Shown one piece after another: positions 17,486 through 25,017 of a stretch of DNA of 64,000 nt (the first letter of the stretch is position 1; each line of letters opens with the position of its first letter). The stretch covers positions 1,116,001-1,180,000 of the forward strand of contig NZ_CP031229.1 in the NCBI RefSeq assembly GCF_003351765.1. Reading direction: 5' to 3'. The notes beneath the pieces are model-generated. The model had not been told where the DNA came from. It saw nothing but the letters and a program-made list of their open reading frames with translations, and searched no databases. The DNA comes from Ornithinimicrobium avium. Lineage in GTDB: Bacteria > Actinomycetota > Actinomycetes > Actinomycetales > Dermatophilaceae. Made by a program: the position numbers and the translations under genes.

Positions 17486-17767
17486 TCAGCCGTCCAGACC
17501 CAGGTCGTAGCCTGCGTCGAGGTCCTCCTCGGAGTAGGTCCGGAAGGCGATGTGGGTGTTGGTCTCCAGCACCCCGGCCACCTTGTTGAGGCGGTCGGCG
17601 ATGACGTCGTGGAAGTCCTCGTGCCGGTTGACCTTCGCCACCGCCACGAGATCGATCTCGCCGGTGACCGAGTAGACCTCCCGGATCCCCTCGATCTGGG
17701 CGATCTCCCGGGCGACCTCGGGGATGCGGGCCACGTCAGCCTTGATCAACACGATGGCAGAAATCAC
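17486..17767 (-). CDS. Lrp/AsnC-type RAM domain protein without DNA-binding domain
   Basis: A 93-aa stand-alone ligand-binding (RAM/ACT-like) domain: ISAIVLIKADVARIPEVARE, IREVYSVTGEIDLVAVAKV and VAGVLETNTHIAFRTYS. It lacks the helix-turn-helix of full Lrp regulators, so it probably senses amino acids and acts by pairing with a partner. The GTG at 17767 has TAGAGT 6 nt upstream on its strand, implying a leaderless mRNA. The 84-nt gap to the converging nuclease gene holds a short direct repeat (GCGCTACTGCGGC-like, twice) and no clear terminator. Confidence 0.85.
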   Translation of the reverse strand: MISAIVLIKADVARIPEVAREIAQIEGIREVYSVTGEIDLVAVAKVNRHEDFHDVIADRLNKVAGVLETNTHIAFRTYSEEDLDAGYDLGLDG

Positions 17768-17859
17768 GTCGTCACTCTATCGTCAGCACCGTCCCGACCG
17801 GCGCAGCCCCGAGCTCTCACCGCGATCGTCCCCCGACCCACGGGCCGGGCCCCCGGCCA

Positions 17860-18201
17860 TCAGCCCCAGCCGAGCTCGTGGAGCGTCTCGTCGTCGATGC
17901 CGAAGTGGTGGGCGATCTCGTGGACCACCGTGACCGCGATCTCCTCGAGCAGCTCCTCGCGGTCCTCGCACATCCGCACCAGGGGACCGCGGAAGATGGT
18001 GATCCGGTCGGGCAGGTGCCCGCCCCAGTGCAGGTCTCGCTCGGTCAGCGGGATGCCGTCGTAGACGCCCAGCAGCTCCGGATCGTCGGCGGGCGGCTCG
18101 TCCTCGACGAGGAAGACCACGTTGTCGAGCTGGTCCATGAAGCCCTGAGGCACCAGGTCCAGCGCGTCGCCGACCGCGTCCTCGAACTCCGCCAGGGACA
18201 T
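17860..18201 (-). CDS. Zincin-like metallopeptidase family protein
   Basis: A 113-aa protein with the zinc protease signature VVHEIAHHFGIDDE (HExxH) near the C-terminus, MSLAEFEDAVGDALDLVP at the start, and DRITIFRGPLVRMCED in the middle. Small proteins of this type are widespread in actinobacteria and lack known substrates. I prefer the ATG at 18201: the frame is open upstream to a GTG at 18393 overlapping the end of qcrB, but that extension is low-complexity and spans the hairpin at 18304-18346 that looks like the qcr terminator. Confidence 0.75.
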   Translation of the reverse strand: MSLAEFEDAVGDALDLVPQGFMDQLDNVVFLVEDEPPADDPELLGVYDGIPLTERDLHWGGHLPDRITIFRGPLVRMCEDREELLEEIAVTVVHEIAHHFGIDDETLHELGWG

Positions 18202-18303
18202 CTCCAGGGGAACCGGATCGGGGTGCTGCCCCAGGTGCCCGTCGTCGCCCGGCTGCGCCGACCCGCCGGGGTCCGGCCACCCGGCCGGGGCAGCCGGGTC
18301 CGA

Positions 18304-18346
18304 CGACCGCGCCCCGTCCCCCTGGTGGGAGACGGGGCGCGGGTCG
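18304..18346 (-). terminator. Hairpin downstream of qcrB
   Basis: CGACCGCGCCCCGTC pairs with GACGGGGCGCGGGTCG (one bulge), loop of about 13 nt, 13-55 nt beyond the qcrB stop. It is the probable end of the ctaE-qcrCAB transcript, without a clear T-run. Confidence 0.6.
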
Positions 18347-18358
18347 TGCTGGTGGGAG

Positions 18359-20203
18359 TCAGCGATGCTGACCCGCCCCGACCGGGTCGTCACCGGCGTA
18401 GCCGGAGGGGTCGGCCCCCGGGACGTCGGAGACGCTCTCGCCGTGCTGGGTGATCGCAGCCGCCACCTCGGGGGTGTCCAGCGCCTCGTGCTCGGCGTGC
18501 ACGTGCGCGGCTGCCAGCTCGGCGGGCGTGACCGGGGTGATCGCGTCCTTGTAGAAGAAGTGCGACAGCTTGTCGCGCAGCCCCTCGGCCAGGCCGGCGG
18601 GCCGGCGCACACCGTGCTCGTCGACGTCCGGGCCCGTCCTCAGACCCAGCGGGACGGGAGTCTCGTAGTCCACCAGAGGCCAGCGCTCGTACTCGTCCAT
18701 CGGGGCGTGCACCTCGAAGAAGCGTCCCTCCGGCGTACGGACGACACGGCCCGTCTCGTGGCCGTGCAGCACCTTCTCCCGGTCGTGCTGCTGCAGCGAG
18801 AGGCACAGCCGCTTGACGAGGAAGAAGACGACGACGGGCAGCACGAAGAACGAGATGCGGAAGGTGTGCGTCAGGTCGTTGATCGACATGTGCAGCTTGA
18901 TCGCCAGGATGTCGTTGATGCAGGCCAGCGCCAGCACCACGTACATGGAGATCGCCGCCATGCCGATCGCGGTGCGCACCGGAGCGTTGCGCGGACGCTG
19001 CAGCAGGTGGTGCTCGCGCCGGTCTCCGGTGACCCAGTTCTCGATGAACGGGTAGAGGCCCATGATCGTCCACACCAGCGGCAGCAGCAGCAGCGAGCCG
19101 AGGAAGATGTTCATGCTCCAGGTCGTGCCCCACAGCGTGAACTCCAGCCAGCCCGGCAGCAGCCGCAGTGCGCCGTCGGAGAACCACATGTAGAAGTCCG
19201 GCTGCGAGCCCGCGGTCACCTGCGAGGAGTCGTAGGGACCGAACGCCCATACCGGGTTGATCTGCACCAGGGCCGAGACCAGCGCGGTGATGCCGAAGAC
19301 GACGAAGAAGAACCCGCCGGCCTTCGCGGCATACACCGGCATCACCGGGAAGCCGACCACGTTGTTGTTGGTGCGGCCGGGGCCGGGGTACTGGGTGTGC
19401 TTCTGGATGACGATGAAGGCCAGGTGCGCGACGAACAGACCCACGAGGATGGCCGGGATCAGCAGCACGTGCGCGATGTAGAGGCGCGTGATGATCAGGT
19501 CGCCGGGGAACTCGCCGCCGAAGACGAAGAACGTCATCCAGGTGCCGATGACCGGGGCGGACATCATGAAGCCGTTCATCGCCCGGATGCCGGTGCCCGA
19601 GAGCAGGTCGTCCGGCAGGGAGTAGCCGGCGAAGCCCTCGATGCAGGCCAGCAGCGAGAGCACGACGCCGATGACCCAGTTGATCTCGCGCGGCTTGCGG
19701 AACGCGCCGGTGAAGAAGACGCGGGCGGCGTGCAGGGCGATCCCGACGATGAAGAACAGCGCGGCCCAGTGGTGCAGCTGACGGATCAGCAGACCACCCT
19801 TGATCTCGAAGCTGATGTGCAGCGTCGAGGCGTAGGCCTCCGACATCGCGATGCCCTTGAGCGGAACGAACGAGCCGTCGTAGACCACGTGGCCCATGCT
19901 CGGCACGAACCACAGCGTCAGGAAGGTCCCGGTGATCAGGCAGATCACCATCGAGTACATGGCGATCTCACCGAGCAGGAAGCTCCAGTGGTCCGGGAAG
20001 ACCTTGCTCAGCCCGAAGCGGATCGCCTTGGCGGCGCCGGTGCGCTCGTCGATCGGCACGAGGGCCTTGGGGAACTGCGCGTCCGGGGAGGCCTGGTCGG
20101 GCGAGGACGGCGACACGGTCAGGGTATCGGTCCCGTAGGCCGTGCCGGGCTCCTCGCGCAGACCGTCGGTGCCCTGCGGCACCCGGTGGCGGGGCGTGCT
20201 CAT
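18359..20203 (-). CDS. qcrB: Menaquinol-cytochrome c reductase cytochrome b subunit
   Basis: Cytochrome b of the actinobacterial bc1 complex (614 aa), oxidising menaquinol and passing electrons to QcrA and low-potential haems. Membrane helices alternate with loops from ~55 to ~430; haem-ligand histidines occur in LHISFEIKGG..RQLHHWAALFF and LYIAHVLLIPAILVGLFVAHLAF, with the quinol-site-like SLPDDLLSGTGIRAM. The long hydrophilic C-terminal tail (~430-614) is typical of this phylum. The ATG at 20203 overlaps the qcrA stop by one base (TGATG), so translation is coupled. Confidence 0.95.
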   Translation of the reverse strand: MSTPRHRVPQGTDGLREEPGTAYGTDTLTVSPSSPDQASPDAQFPKALVPIDERTGAAKAIRFGLSKVFPDHWSFLLGEIAMYSMVICLITGTFLTLWFVPSMGHVVYDGSFVPLKGIAMSEAYASTLHISFEIKGGLLIRQLHHWAALFFIVGIALHAARVFFTGAFRKPREINWVIGVVLSLLACIEGFAGYSLPDDLLSGTGIRAMNGFMMSAPVIGTWMTFFVFGGEFPGDLIITRLYIAHVLLIPAILVGLFVAHLAFIVIQKHTQYPGPGRTNNNVVGFPVMPVYAAKAGGFFFVVFGITALVSALVQINPVWAFGPYDSSQVTAGSQPDFYMWFSDGALRLLPGWLEFTLWGTTWSMNIFLGSLLLLPLVWTIMGLYPFIENWVTGDRREHHLLQRPRNAPVRTAIGMAAISMYVVLALACINDILAIKLHMSINDLTHTFRISFFVLPVVVFFLVKRLCLSLQQHDREKVLHGHETGRVVRTPEGRFFEVHAPMDEYERWPLVDYETPVPLGLRTGPDVDEHGVRRPAGLAEGLRDKLSHFFYKDAITPVTPAELAAAHVHAEHEALDTPEVAAAITQHGESVSDVPGADPSGYAGDDPVGAGQHR

Positions 20204-21312
20204 CACTCATCCTCCGTCGCGTCGACCGGGTAGGGCAACTTCTCGGGGTTCTCCATGAGCAGACCCGGGCGCTCCCGCTCGAAGAAGCTCGGACCGATCG
20301 GCTCCTGGAAGGCGTCGGCGGCGACGAGGTAGCCCTCGTCGTCGACGGTGATCGGCAGCTGGGGCAGCGGCCGCTTGGCCGGACCGAAGATCACCTTGCA
20401 GTCGTCGGTCATGTCGAAGGTGGACTGGTGGCACGGGCAGAGCAGGTGGTGGGTCTGCTGCTCGTAGAGCGCCACCGGGCAGCCGACGTGGGTGCACACC
20501 TTGGAGTAGGCCACGATCCCGTCATAGCCCCAGTCCCGCTGCTTCTGGCTGCGGATCTTGGCCGGGTTCAGCTTGACCAGGATGATCGGGTCCTTGGCCT
20601 TGGCGGTCATCAGGACCTCGGGGTCCAGCTCGTGGGCCGCGGCCCCGGTGTACCCCTCGGGCATGACGTGGAAGACCGATCCCTGGGTGACGTCGGCAGC
20701 CCGGATCGGGGCACCGGCGGGGTCGATCATGAGCCGCTTGCCGGCCTCCCAGTTGGTGACGAACAGCTCCTCGCGCGGGCGCGGACCCAGGCCGGCGACG
20801 ACCGGGATGACCAGCGGGAGGGCGAAGAGACCCAGCGCCCCGCCGGCCGAGCCGAGCAGCGCGCTGCGCCGGTTGAGCTGGGAGCTGCGCCAGCCGTGGG
20901 ACAGCTGCCAGGCGACGGTCTCGCGGTCCTCCTCGTCAGAGGCCTGCGGGTGCCGCTCCTCGGAGATCTCCTCGTCGGGCATGAGCGTCTTGGCCCAGTG
21001 CACGGCGCCCATGCCGATGCCGAGCAGCGACACGCCCATGGTCAGGCCGAGCAGCAGGTTGTAGAGGCTCATCTCGCCGAGGCCGACGATCGTCGCCTTC
21101 GCCTGCGGGTCGATCACGTAGTAGACGACCAGGAAGGCGATGGAGGCCAGGGCGGAGGCGGTGAACATCGCCACCACCTGCATCGCGGAGCGGTTCGCGG
21201 CCGCCTCGGAGACGTCCGAGCGCCGCGGCCGGTGCGGCTCGATGCCGGGGTTGGGGAACCGGTCCGGCGAGGGCTCCTCGACCACGGCCGGGAGGTTGTC
21301 GTGCGTGCTCAC
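20203..21312 (-). CDS. qcrA: Menaquinol-cytochrome c reductase Rieske iron-sulfur subunit
   Basis: A 369-aa Rieske protein with three N-terminal membrane helices, the actinobacterial form (AMQVVAMFTASALASIAFLV, LLLGLTMGVSLLGIGMGAV, GALGLFALPLVIPVVAGLG). The 2Fe-2S ligands are in CTHVGCPV (about residue 290) and CPCHQSTFD. It transfers electrons from menaquinol to cytochrome cc. The GTG at 21312 follows the qcrC stop by one base, and the stop overlaps the qcrB start. Confidence 0.95.
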   Translation of the reverse strand: MSTHDNLPAVVEEPSPDRFPNPGIEPHRPRRSDVSEAAANRSAMQVVAMFTASALASIAFLVVYYVIDPQAKATIVGLGEMSLYNLLLGLTMGVSLLGIGMGAVHWAKTLMPDEEISEERHPQASDEEDRETVAWQLSHGWRSSQLNRRSALLGSAGGALGLFALPLVIPVVAGLGPRPREELFVTNWEAGKRLMIDPAGAPIRAADVTQGSVFHVMPEGYTGAAAHELDPEVLMTAKAKDPIILVKLNPAKIRSQKQRDWGYDGIVAYSKVCTHVGCPVALYEQQTHHLLCPCHQSTFDMTDDCKVIFGPAKRPLPQLPITVDDEGYLVAADAFQEPIGPSFFERERPGLLMENPEKLPYPVDATEDE

Positions 21313-21313
21313 G

Positions 21314-22129
21314 TCAGGCTGCCTTCCGTCCGATCCAGACCGCCAGGGCGATCAGGGCGCCGATGCCCAGGGTCCAGATGAAGAGCGCGTCCCCGGCCGG
21401 CCCCACGGAGCCGAGGCCGGCCCCGCCGTAGGAGTTGCCGCCCTCCTCGATGTTCTTCAGGAACGCGATGATGTTGGTCTTGTCCTCAGGGGTGAGGTTC
21501 TGGTCGTTGAAGACCGGCATCGACTGCGGTCCGGTCAGCATCGCCTCGTACATGTACACCGGATCGACGCCGTGCAGGGTCGGGGCGTACTTGCCCCGCG
21601 TCAGCGCACCACCGGTACCGGAGGCGTTGTGGCACATCGCGCAGTTGGTCCGGTATGCCGCACCGCCGGCCGCGAGGTCCGCCCCCTCGAGGTTGACCTC
21701 GGGGATCGCCGGGCCGGGGCCCAGGGAGGCGACGTAGGCGGAGAGCTGGCTGATCTGCTCCTCGCTGAGGAGGACGTTGCCGGGGTTCTGCGGGGCCTGC
21801 ACGCCCGGGGCCGCCATCGGCATCCGGCCGGTCGAGACCTGGAAGTCGACGGCGGCGGCGCCCACGCCGACCAGGGAGGGCCCGTAGGCACCCTCTCCCT
21901 CGCCGGCGCCGGTGACGCCCTCGCCGTTGGTCCCGTGACAGGTGGCGCAGTTGGCCAGGAACAGCTTGTGCCCCTCCTTCACGTCGTCGGCGGAGGCCGC
22001 CGCGGCGGCGGCGCCGCCGGGGGCGCTGGGCTGGAGCGCGGCGTAGGCCGTGCCGGTGAAGGTCAGGCCCAGCAGGAGCACGACCAGCAGCGCTATGGGG
22101 CTGCGGCGCAGTGCGGCGAGGGAACTCAC
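21314..22129 (-). CDS. qcrC: Di-haem cytochrome c subunit of the bc1 complex
   Basis: A 271-aa cytochrome cc with an N-terminal signal/anchor helix (IALLVVLLLGLTFTGTAYA), two haem c sites (ANCATCHGTNGEG and TNCAMCHNASGTG), axial Met candidates in GRMPM and PQSMPVF, and a C-terminal membrane helix. Actinobacteria lack soluble cytochrome c, so the second haem domain hands electrons directly to CtaC. First gene of the qcrCAB block, 76 nt after ctaE; that gap shows nothing notable. Confidence 0.95.
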   Translation of the reverse strand: MSSLAALRRSPIALLVVLLLGLTFTGTAYAALQPSAPGGAAAAAASADDVKEGHKLFLANCATCHGTNGEGVTGAGEGEGAYGPSLVGVGAAAVDFQVSTGRMPMAAPGVQAPQNPGNVLLSEEQISQLSAYVASLGPGPAIPEVNLEGADLAAGGAAYRTNCAMCHNASGTGGALTRGKYAPTLHGVDPVYMYEAMLTGPQSMPVFNDQNLTPEDKTNIIAFLKNIEEGGNSYGGAGLGSVGPAGDALFIWTLGIGALIALAVWIGRKAA

Positions 22130-22205
22130 TCGTCGGTCCTTCCGGTGGTCGTCGGGTGGGGCGTGGGCGCCGTCGTCGGCGCGTGGTCGGGCGTCACCAC
22201 AGGGA

Positions 22206-22883
22206 TCACTGCAGCACGTAGATCACGAGGAACAGCGCGATCCACACGACGTCGACGAAGTGCCAGTAGTAGGAGGTCACCACCGCGCCCGTGGCCTGGG
22301 CGTGCGTGTAGCGCTTGGCGGTGAAGCTGCGGGCGATGATGAGCAGGAAGGCGAGCAGTCCGCCGATCACGTGCAGCCCGTGGAAGCCGGTCGTGATGAA
22401 GAACGCCGAGCCGTAGGAGTCGGCGGTAGGCGTCACGCCCTCGCTGGTGAGCGTGGCGTACTCCCAGACCTGGCCCGCGATGAAGGTGGCGCCGAAGAGG
22501 TAGGTGACGACGTACCACTCGCGCATGCCCCAGCCCTCGCGGCCCAGCGGGTTGCCGATGTGCAAGATGCTGCCGGTCCGGTGCGGGATCCCCCGCTCGG
22601 CCTTCCACACCCCGAACTGGCACCACAGCGAGGAGATGACCAGGATCATCGTGTTGATCAGCGCGAAGCGCACGTCGAGGATCGCGGTGCGGTCGGTCCA
22701 CAGCTCGGGCCGTACGGAGCGGATGGTGAAGTACATCGCGAAGAGCCCCGCGAAGAACATGATCTCGCTGGAGAGCCAGACCATCGTCCCGACCGCGGTC
22801 ATGTTGGGCCGGGTCGCCGGCCCATGCATCGTCGCGTGGAACCGATCCGCGTCGGTCATCGTTGCTGCAGGTGTCGTCGCCAC
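22206..22883 (-). CDS. ctaE: Cytochrome c oxidase subunit III
   Basis: A 225-aa protein with five predicted membrane helices: WLSSEIMFFAGLFAMYFTIR, ALINTMILVISSLWCQFGV, YVVTYLFGATFIAGQVWEY, FHGLHVIGGLLAFLLIIA and WHFVDVVWIALFLVIYV. The last two carry the family signatures FHGLHV and YWHFVDVVW. I use the GTG at 22883, which sits 6 nt after CATAAT (leaderless); a GTG at 22901 would add six residues but starts inside the promoter. It heads ctaE-qcrC-qcrA-qcrB, the usual actinobacterial order. Confidence 0.93.
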   Translation of the reverse strand: MATTPAATMTDADRFHATMHGPATRPNMTAVGTMVWLSSEIMFFAGLFAMYFTIRSVRPELWTDRTAILDVRFALINTMILVISSLWCQFGVWKAERGIPHRTGSILHIGNPLGREGWGMREWYVVTYLFGATFIAGQVWEYATLTSEGVTPTADSYGSAFFITTGFHGLHVIGGLLAFLLIIARSFTAKRYTHAQATGAVVTSYYWHFVDVVWIALFLVIYVLQ

Positions 22884-22984
22884 CCCGACATTATGGCCCA
22901 CGTCGGGCCCGGATGTGCGACCCCCCGCCAGCGAGCCTCGCCCCTCGGTCGTCCCGGGGTGCCGACCTCGCTACGATCGACCCC

Positions 22985-23410
22985 ATGACCGTCACTCCCG
23001 CAGCGCCCCAGCAGCCTCCGACGACCGACGCCAGGGCCATTTCGGTACTGCTCTTCAGCAACGACCGCACGGTCCGCGACACGGTGCGCCTGGGGGTTGG
23101 CGACCGCCCGGCGGACGACGTCGTCGTCGAGACCTGGCTGGAGACGGCCACCTCCGAGATGACCCTCATGGAGGTGCGCGACGGAGCCTTCGACGTCCTC
23201 ATCCTCGACGGCGAGGCGCAGCCCTACGGCGGCATGGGCATCAGCCGGCAGCTGAAGAACGAGATCTTCGAGTGCCCCCCGATCATCGTGCTGACCGGAC
23301 GCCCGGTGGACGGCTGGCTGGCGACCTGGTCCCAGGCCGACATCGCCGTCCCCCGCCCGCTCGACCCCGCACGCCTGGCCGCAGCGGTGGCCGAGCTCGC
23401 CCGTCGGTGA
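22985..23410 (+). CDS. Stand-alone receiver-like domain protein
   Basis: A 141-aa protein with a response-regulator-like receiver fold: ISVLLFSNDRTVRDTVRLG, FDVLILDGEAQPYGGMGI with an Asp in the phospho-acceptor place, then IIVLTGRPVDGW. The conserved Lys near the end is replaced (VPRPLDP), and the acidic pocket at the N-terminus is weak (SND), so phosphorylation is doubtful. No output domain. TACGAT lies 7 nt before the ATG at 22985. Its stop overlaps the trpD start (GTGA), so the two are co-translated; a link between this protein and tryptophan synthesis is only implied by that overlap. Confidence 0.75.
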   Translation: MTVTPAAPQQPPTTDARAISVLLFSNDRTVRDTVRLGVGDRPADDVVVETWLETATSEMTLMEVRDGAFDVLILDGEAQPYGGMGISRQLKNEIFECPPIIVLTGRPVDGWLATWSQADIAVPRPLDPARLAAAVAELARR

Positions 23411-24525
23411 CCGGGACCGGGGCGGGGCAGGCCGGCGACGGCGCCCTGCAGACCTGGCCCGAGCTGCTCACCGCCCTCTGCCGGGGTGAGGACCTCAGCG
23501 GCGCGTCGACCGCCTGGGCCATGGACCGGGTCATGTCCGGCGAGGCGACACCGGCGCAGCTGGCCTCCCTGCTGACCGGGTTGCGCGCCAAGGGCGAGAC
23601 CGTGGACGAGATGACCGGCCTGGCCAGCATGATGCTCGAGCACGCCCACCGCTTCGAGGTCGAGGGACCGACCATCGACATCGTCGGCACCGGCGGGGAC
23701 CGGGCGATGACGGTCAACATCTCCTCGATGTCGGCCGTGGTCATGGCCGCCGCCGGCGCGGTGGTCGTCAAGCACGGCAACCGGGCCTCCTCCTCCCGGT
23801 CGGGGTCGGCGGACATGCTCGAGGCGCTCGGCGTCCGCCTGGACCTCCGCCCCGACCAGGTCGCCGCGCTGGCCCCCCGGGTGGGCATCACCTTCGCCTT
23901 CGCCAACGTCTTCCATCCCTCGATGCGGCACGCCGCCGTGGTCCGCCGCGACCTCGGCATCGCGACCGCGTTCAACTTCCTCGGCCCGCTGACCAACCCC
24001 GCCCAGCCCAGGTATGCCGTGGTCGGCTCGGCCGACGCGCGCATGGCCCCGTTGATGGCAGGGGTCTTCGCCTCCCGCGGGACCCGGGCCGTGGTCTTCC
24101 GGGGCGACGACGGGCTCGACGAGGTGACCCCGGCGACGACCACCCGCATGTGGTGGGTCGGCGCTCGGGACTCGGTCGTCGAGCTCAGCCTGGACCCCGA
24201 GCGGCTCGGCCTGGGGCTGCGTCCCGTGGACGCGCTGCGCGGCGGCGACGCCGAGCACAACGCCGACGTCGCCCGCGAGCTGTTCGCCGGCGCCACCGGC
24301 GCCGTGCGTGACGCCGTCCTGCTCAACGCCGGCACCGCCCTGGCGCTGCTGGCGGCCGGGGAGGGTGGCGGCCACCCCAGCTCGGTGGACGACCTGCACG
24401 TACAGGTGCGCGCCGGCATGGACCGGGCCGAGGCGGCCATCGACGACGGCAGCGCCCTGCGCGTCGTCGAGCGCTGGGTCGCCGCGACCCAGGCCGCCGT
24501 CCGGTCGGCCGGCAGCTCTGCCTGA
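23407..24525 (+). CDS. trpD: Anthranilate phosphoribosyltransferase
   Basis: Transfers phosphoribose from PRPP to anthranilate in tryptophan synthesis. The 372-aa protein contains the PRPP-binding IDIVGTGGDRAMTVNISS, VVKHGNRASSSRSGSADMLEALG, FLGPLTNPA, VFRGDDGLDEVTP and LNAGTALALLA. The GTG start at 23407 overlaps the preceding receiver gene stop by three bases. It is the only trp gene here; an isolated trpD beside ctaE is also seen in M. tuberculosis (Rv2192c). A strong hairpin follows at 24559-24587. Confidence 0.94.
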   Translation: MTGTGAGQAGDGALQTWPELLTALCRGEDLSGASTAWAMDRVMSGEATPAQLASLLTGLRAKGETVDEMTGLASMMLEHAHRFEVEGPTIDIVGTGGDRAMTVNISSMSAVVMAAAGAVVVKHGNRASSSRSGSADMLEALGVRLDLRPDQVAALAPRVGITFAFANVFHPSMRHAAVVRRDLGIATAFNFLGPLTNPAQPRYAVVGSADARMAPLMAGVFASRGTRAVVFRGDDGLDEVTPATTTRMWWVGARDSVVELSLDPERLGLGLRPVDALRGGDAEHNADVARELFAGATGAVRDAVLLNAGTALALLAAGEGGGHPSSVDDLHVQVRAGMDRAEAAIDDGSALRVVERWVAATQAAVRSAGSSA

Positions 24526-24558
24526 GCTGGCTCGCCCGTCCTGCCACCAGGTATGACG

Positions 24559-24587
24559 AAGGCCCCCGGGACGACCCGGGGGCCCTT
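24559..24587. terminator. Bidirectional terminator between trpD and ctaF
   Basis: AAGGCCCCCGGG pairs with CCCGGGGGCCCTT around an ACGA loop, with one bulged base. It sits between two convergent genes, 34 nt after the trpD stop and 26 nt beyond the ctaF stop. Confidence 0.75.
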
Positions 24588-24612
24588 GGCTCGTCGTCGT
24601 GCGAGCCTGGCG

Positions 24613-25014
24613 TCAGATGGCCTGCTCGCCGTGGAAGTACTCCAGCGCCCAGCCCACGACGGACCAGATGACGAACGGCGCGGCGATGACGAACAGCCAC
24701 CAGCCGACGCCGATGCCCATCACCAGGACGGTCAGGGACAGGCCGAGGAAGAGCGGCCACCAGGAGTAGGGGGCGAAGTGGCCGTAGTCGCCGGACTGGT
24801 CGCTGATCTCACCGTCGAGGTCGTCCTCGGGCCGGGCGTCGACCGTCTTGCCGGACAGCCAGAAGAACCACGCCACGAAGCCGGCCATGACGCCGGTGAG
24901 GATCAGCGCGATGGAGCCGGCCCACTCGGTCGGTGTCGTCTGCCAGGCGTAGATGGCCCCGACGAGGAGGAAGAAGGGGACGAGGGCGAGGAAGACCTTG
25001 GTCTCGGTACGCAC
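24613..25014 (-). CDS. ctaF: Cytochrome c oxidase subunit IV (actinobacterial type)
   Basis: A 133-aa, four-helix membrane protein: LALVPFFLLVGAIYAW, GSIALILTGVMAGFVAWFFWL, WPLFLGLSLTVLVMGIGV and WLFVIAAPFVIWSVVGWALEY. The central loop GDYGHFAPYSWWP is the family marker. It stabilises the aa3 oxidase in the bcc-aa3 supercomplex. The GTG at 25014 lies 3 nt after the ctaD stop, so it is the last gene of ctaCDF. Confidence 0.9.
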   Translation of the reverse strand: MRTETKVFLALVPFFLLVGAIYAWQTTPTEWAGSIALILTGVMAGFVAWFFWLSGKTVDARPEDDLDGEISDQSGDYGHFAPYSWWPLFLGLSLTVLVMGIGVGWWLFVIAAPFVIWSVVGWALEYFHGEQAI

Positions 25015-25017
25015 GGG

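Noticed and set aside
18202..18393. A longer N-terminus for the metallopeptidase from a GTG overlapping qcrB.
   Set aside because: The added ~64 residues are low-complexity, non-conserved, and cross the probable qcr terminator.
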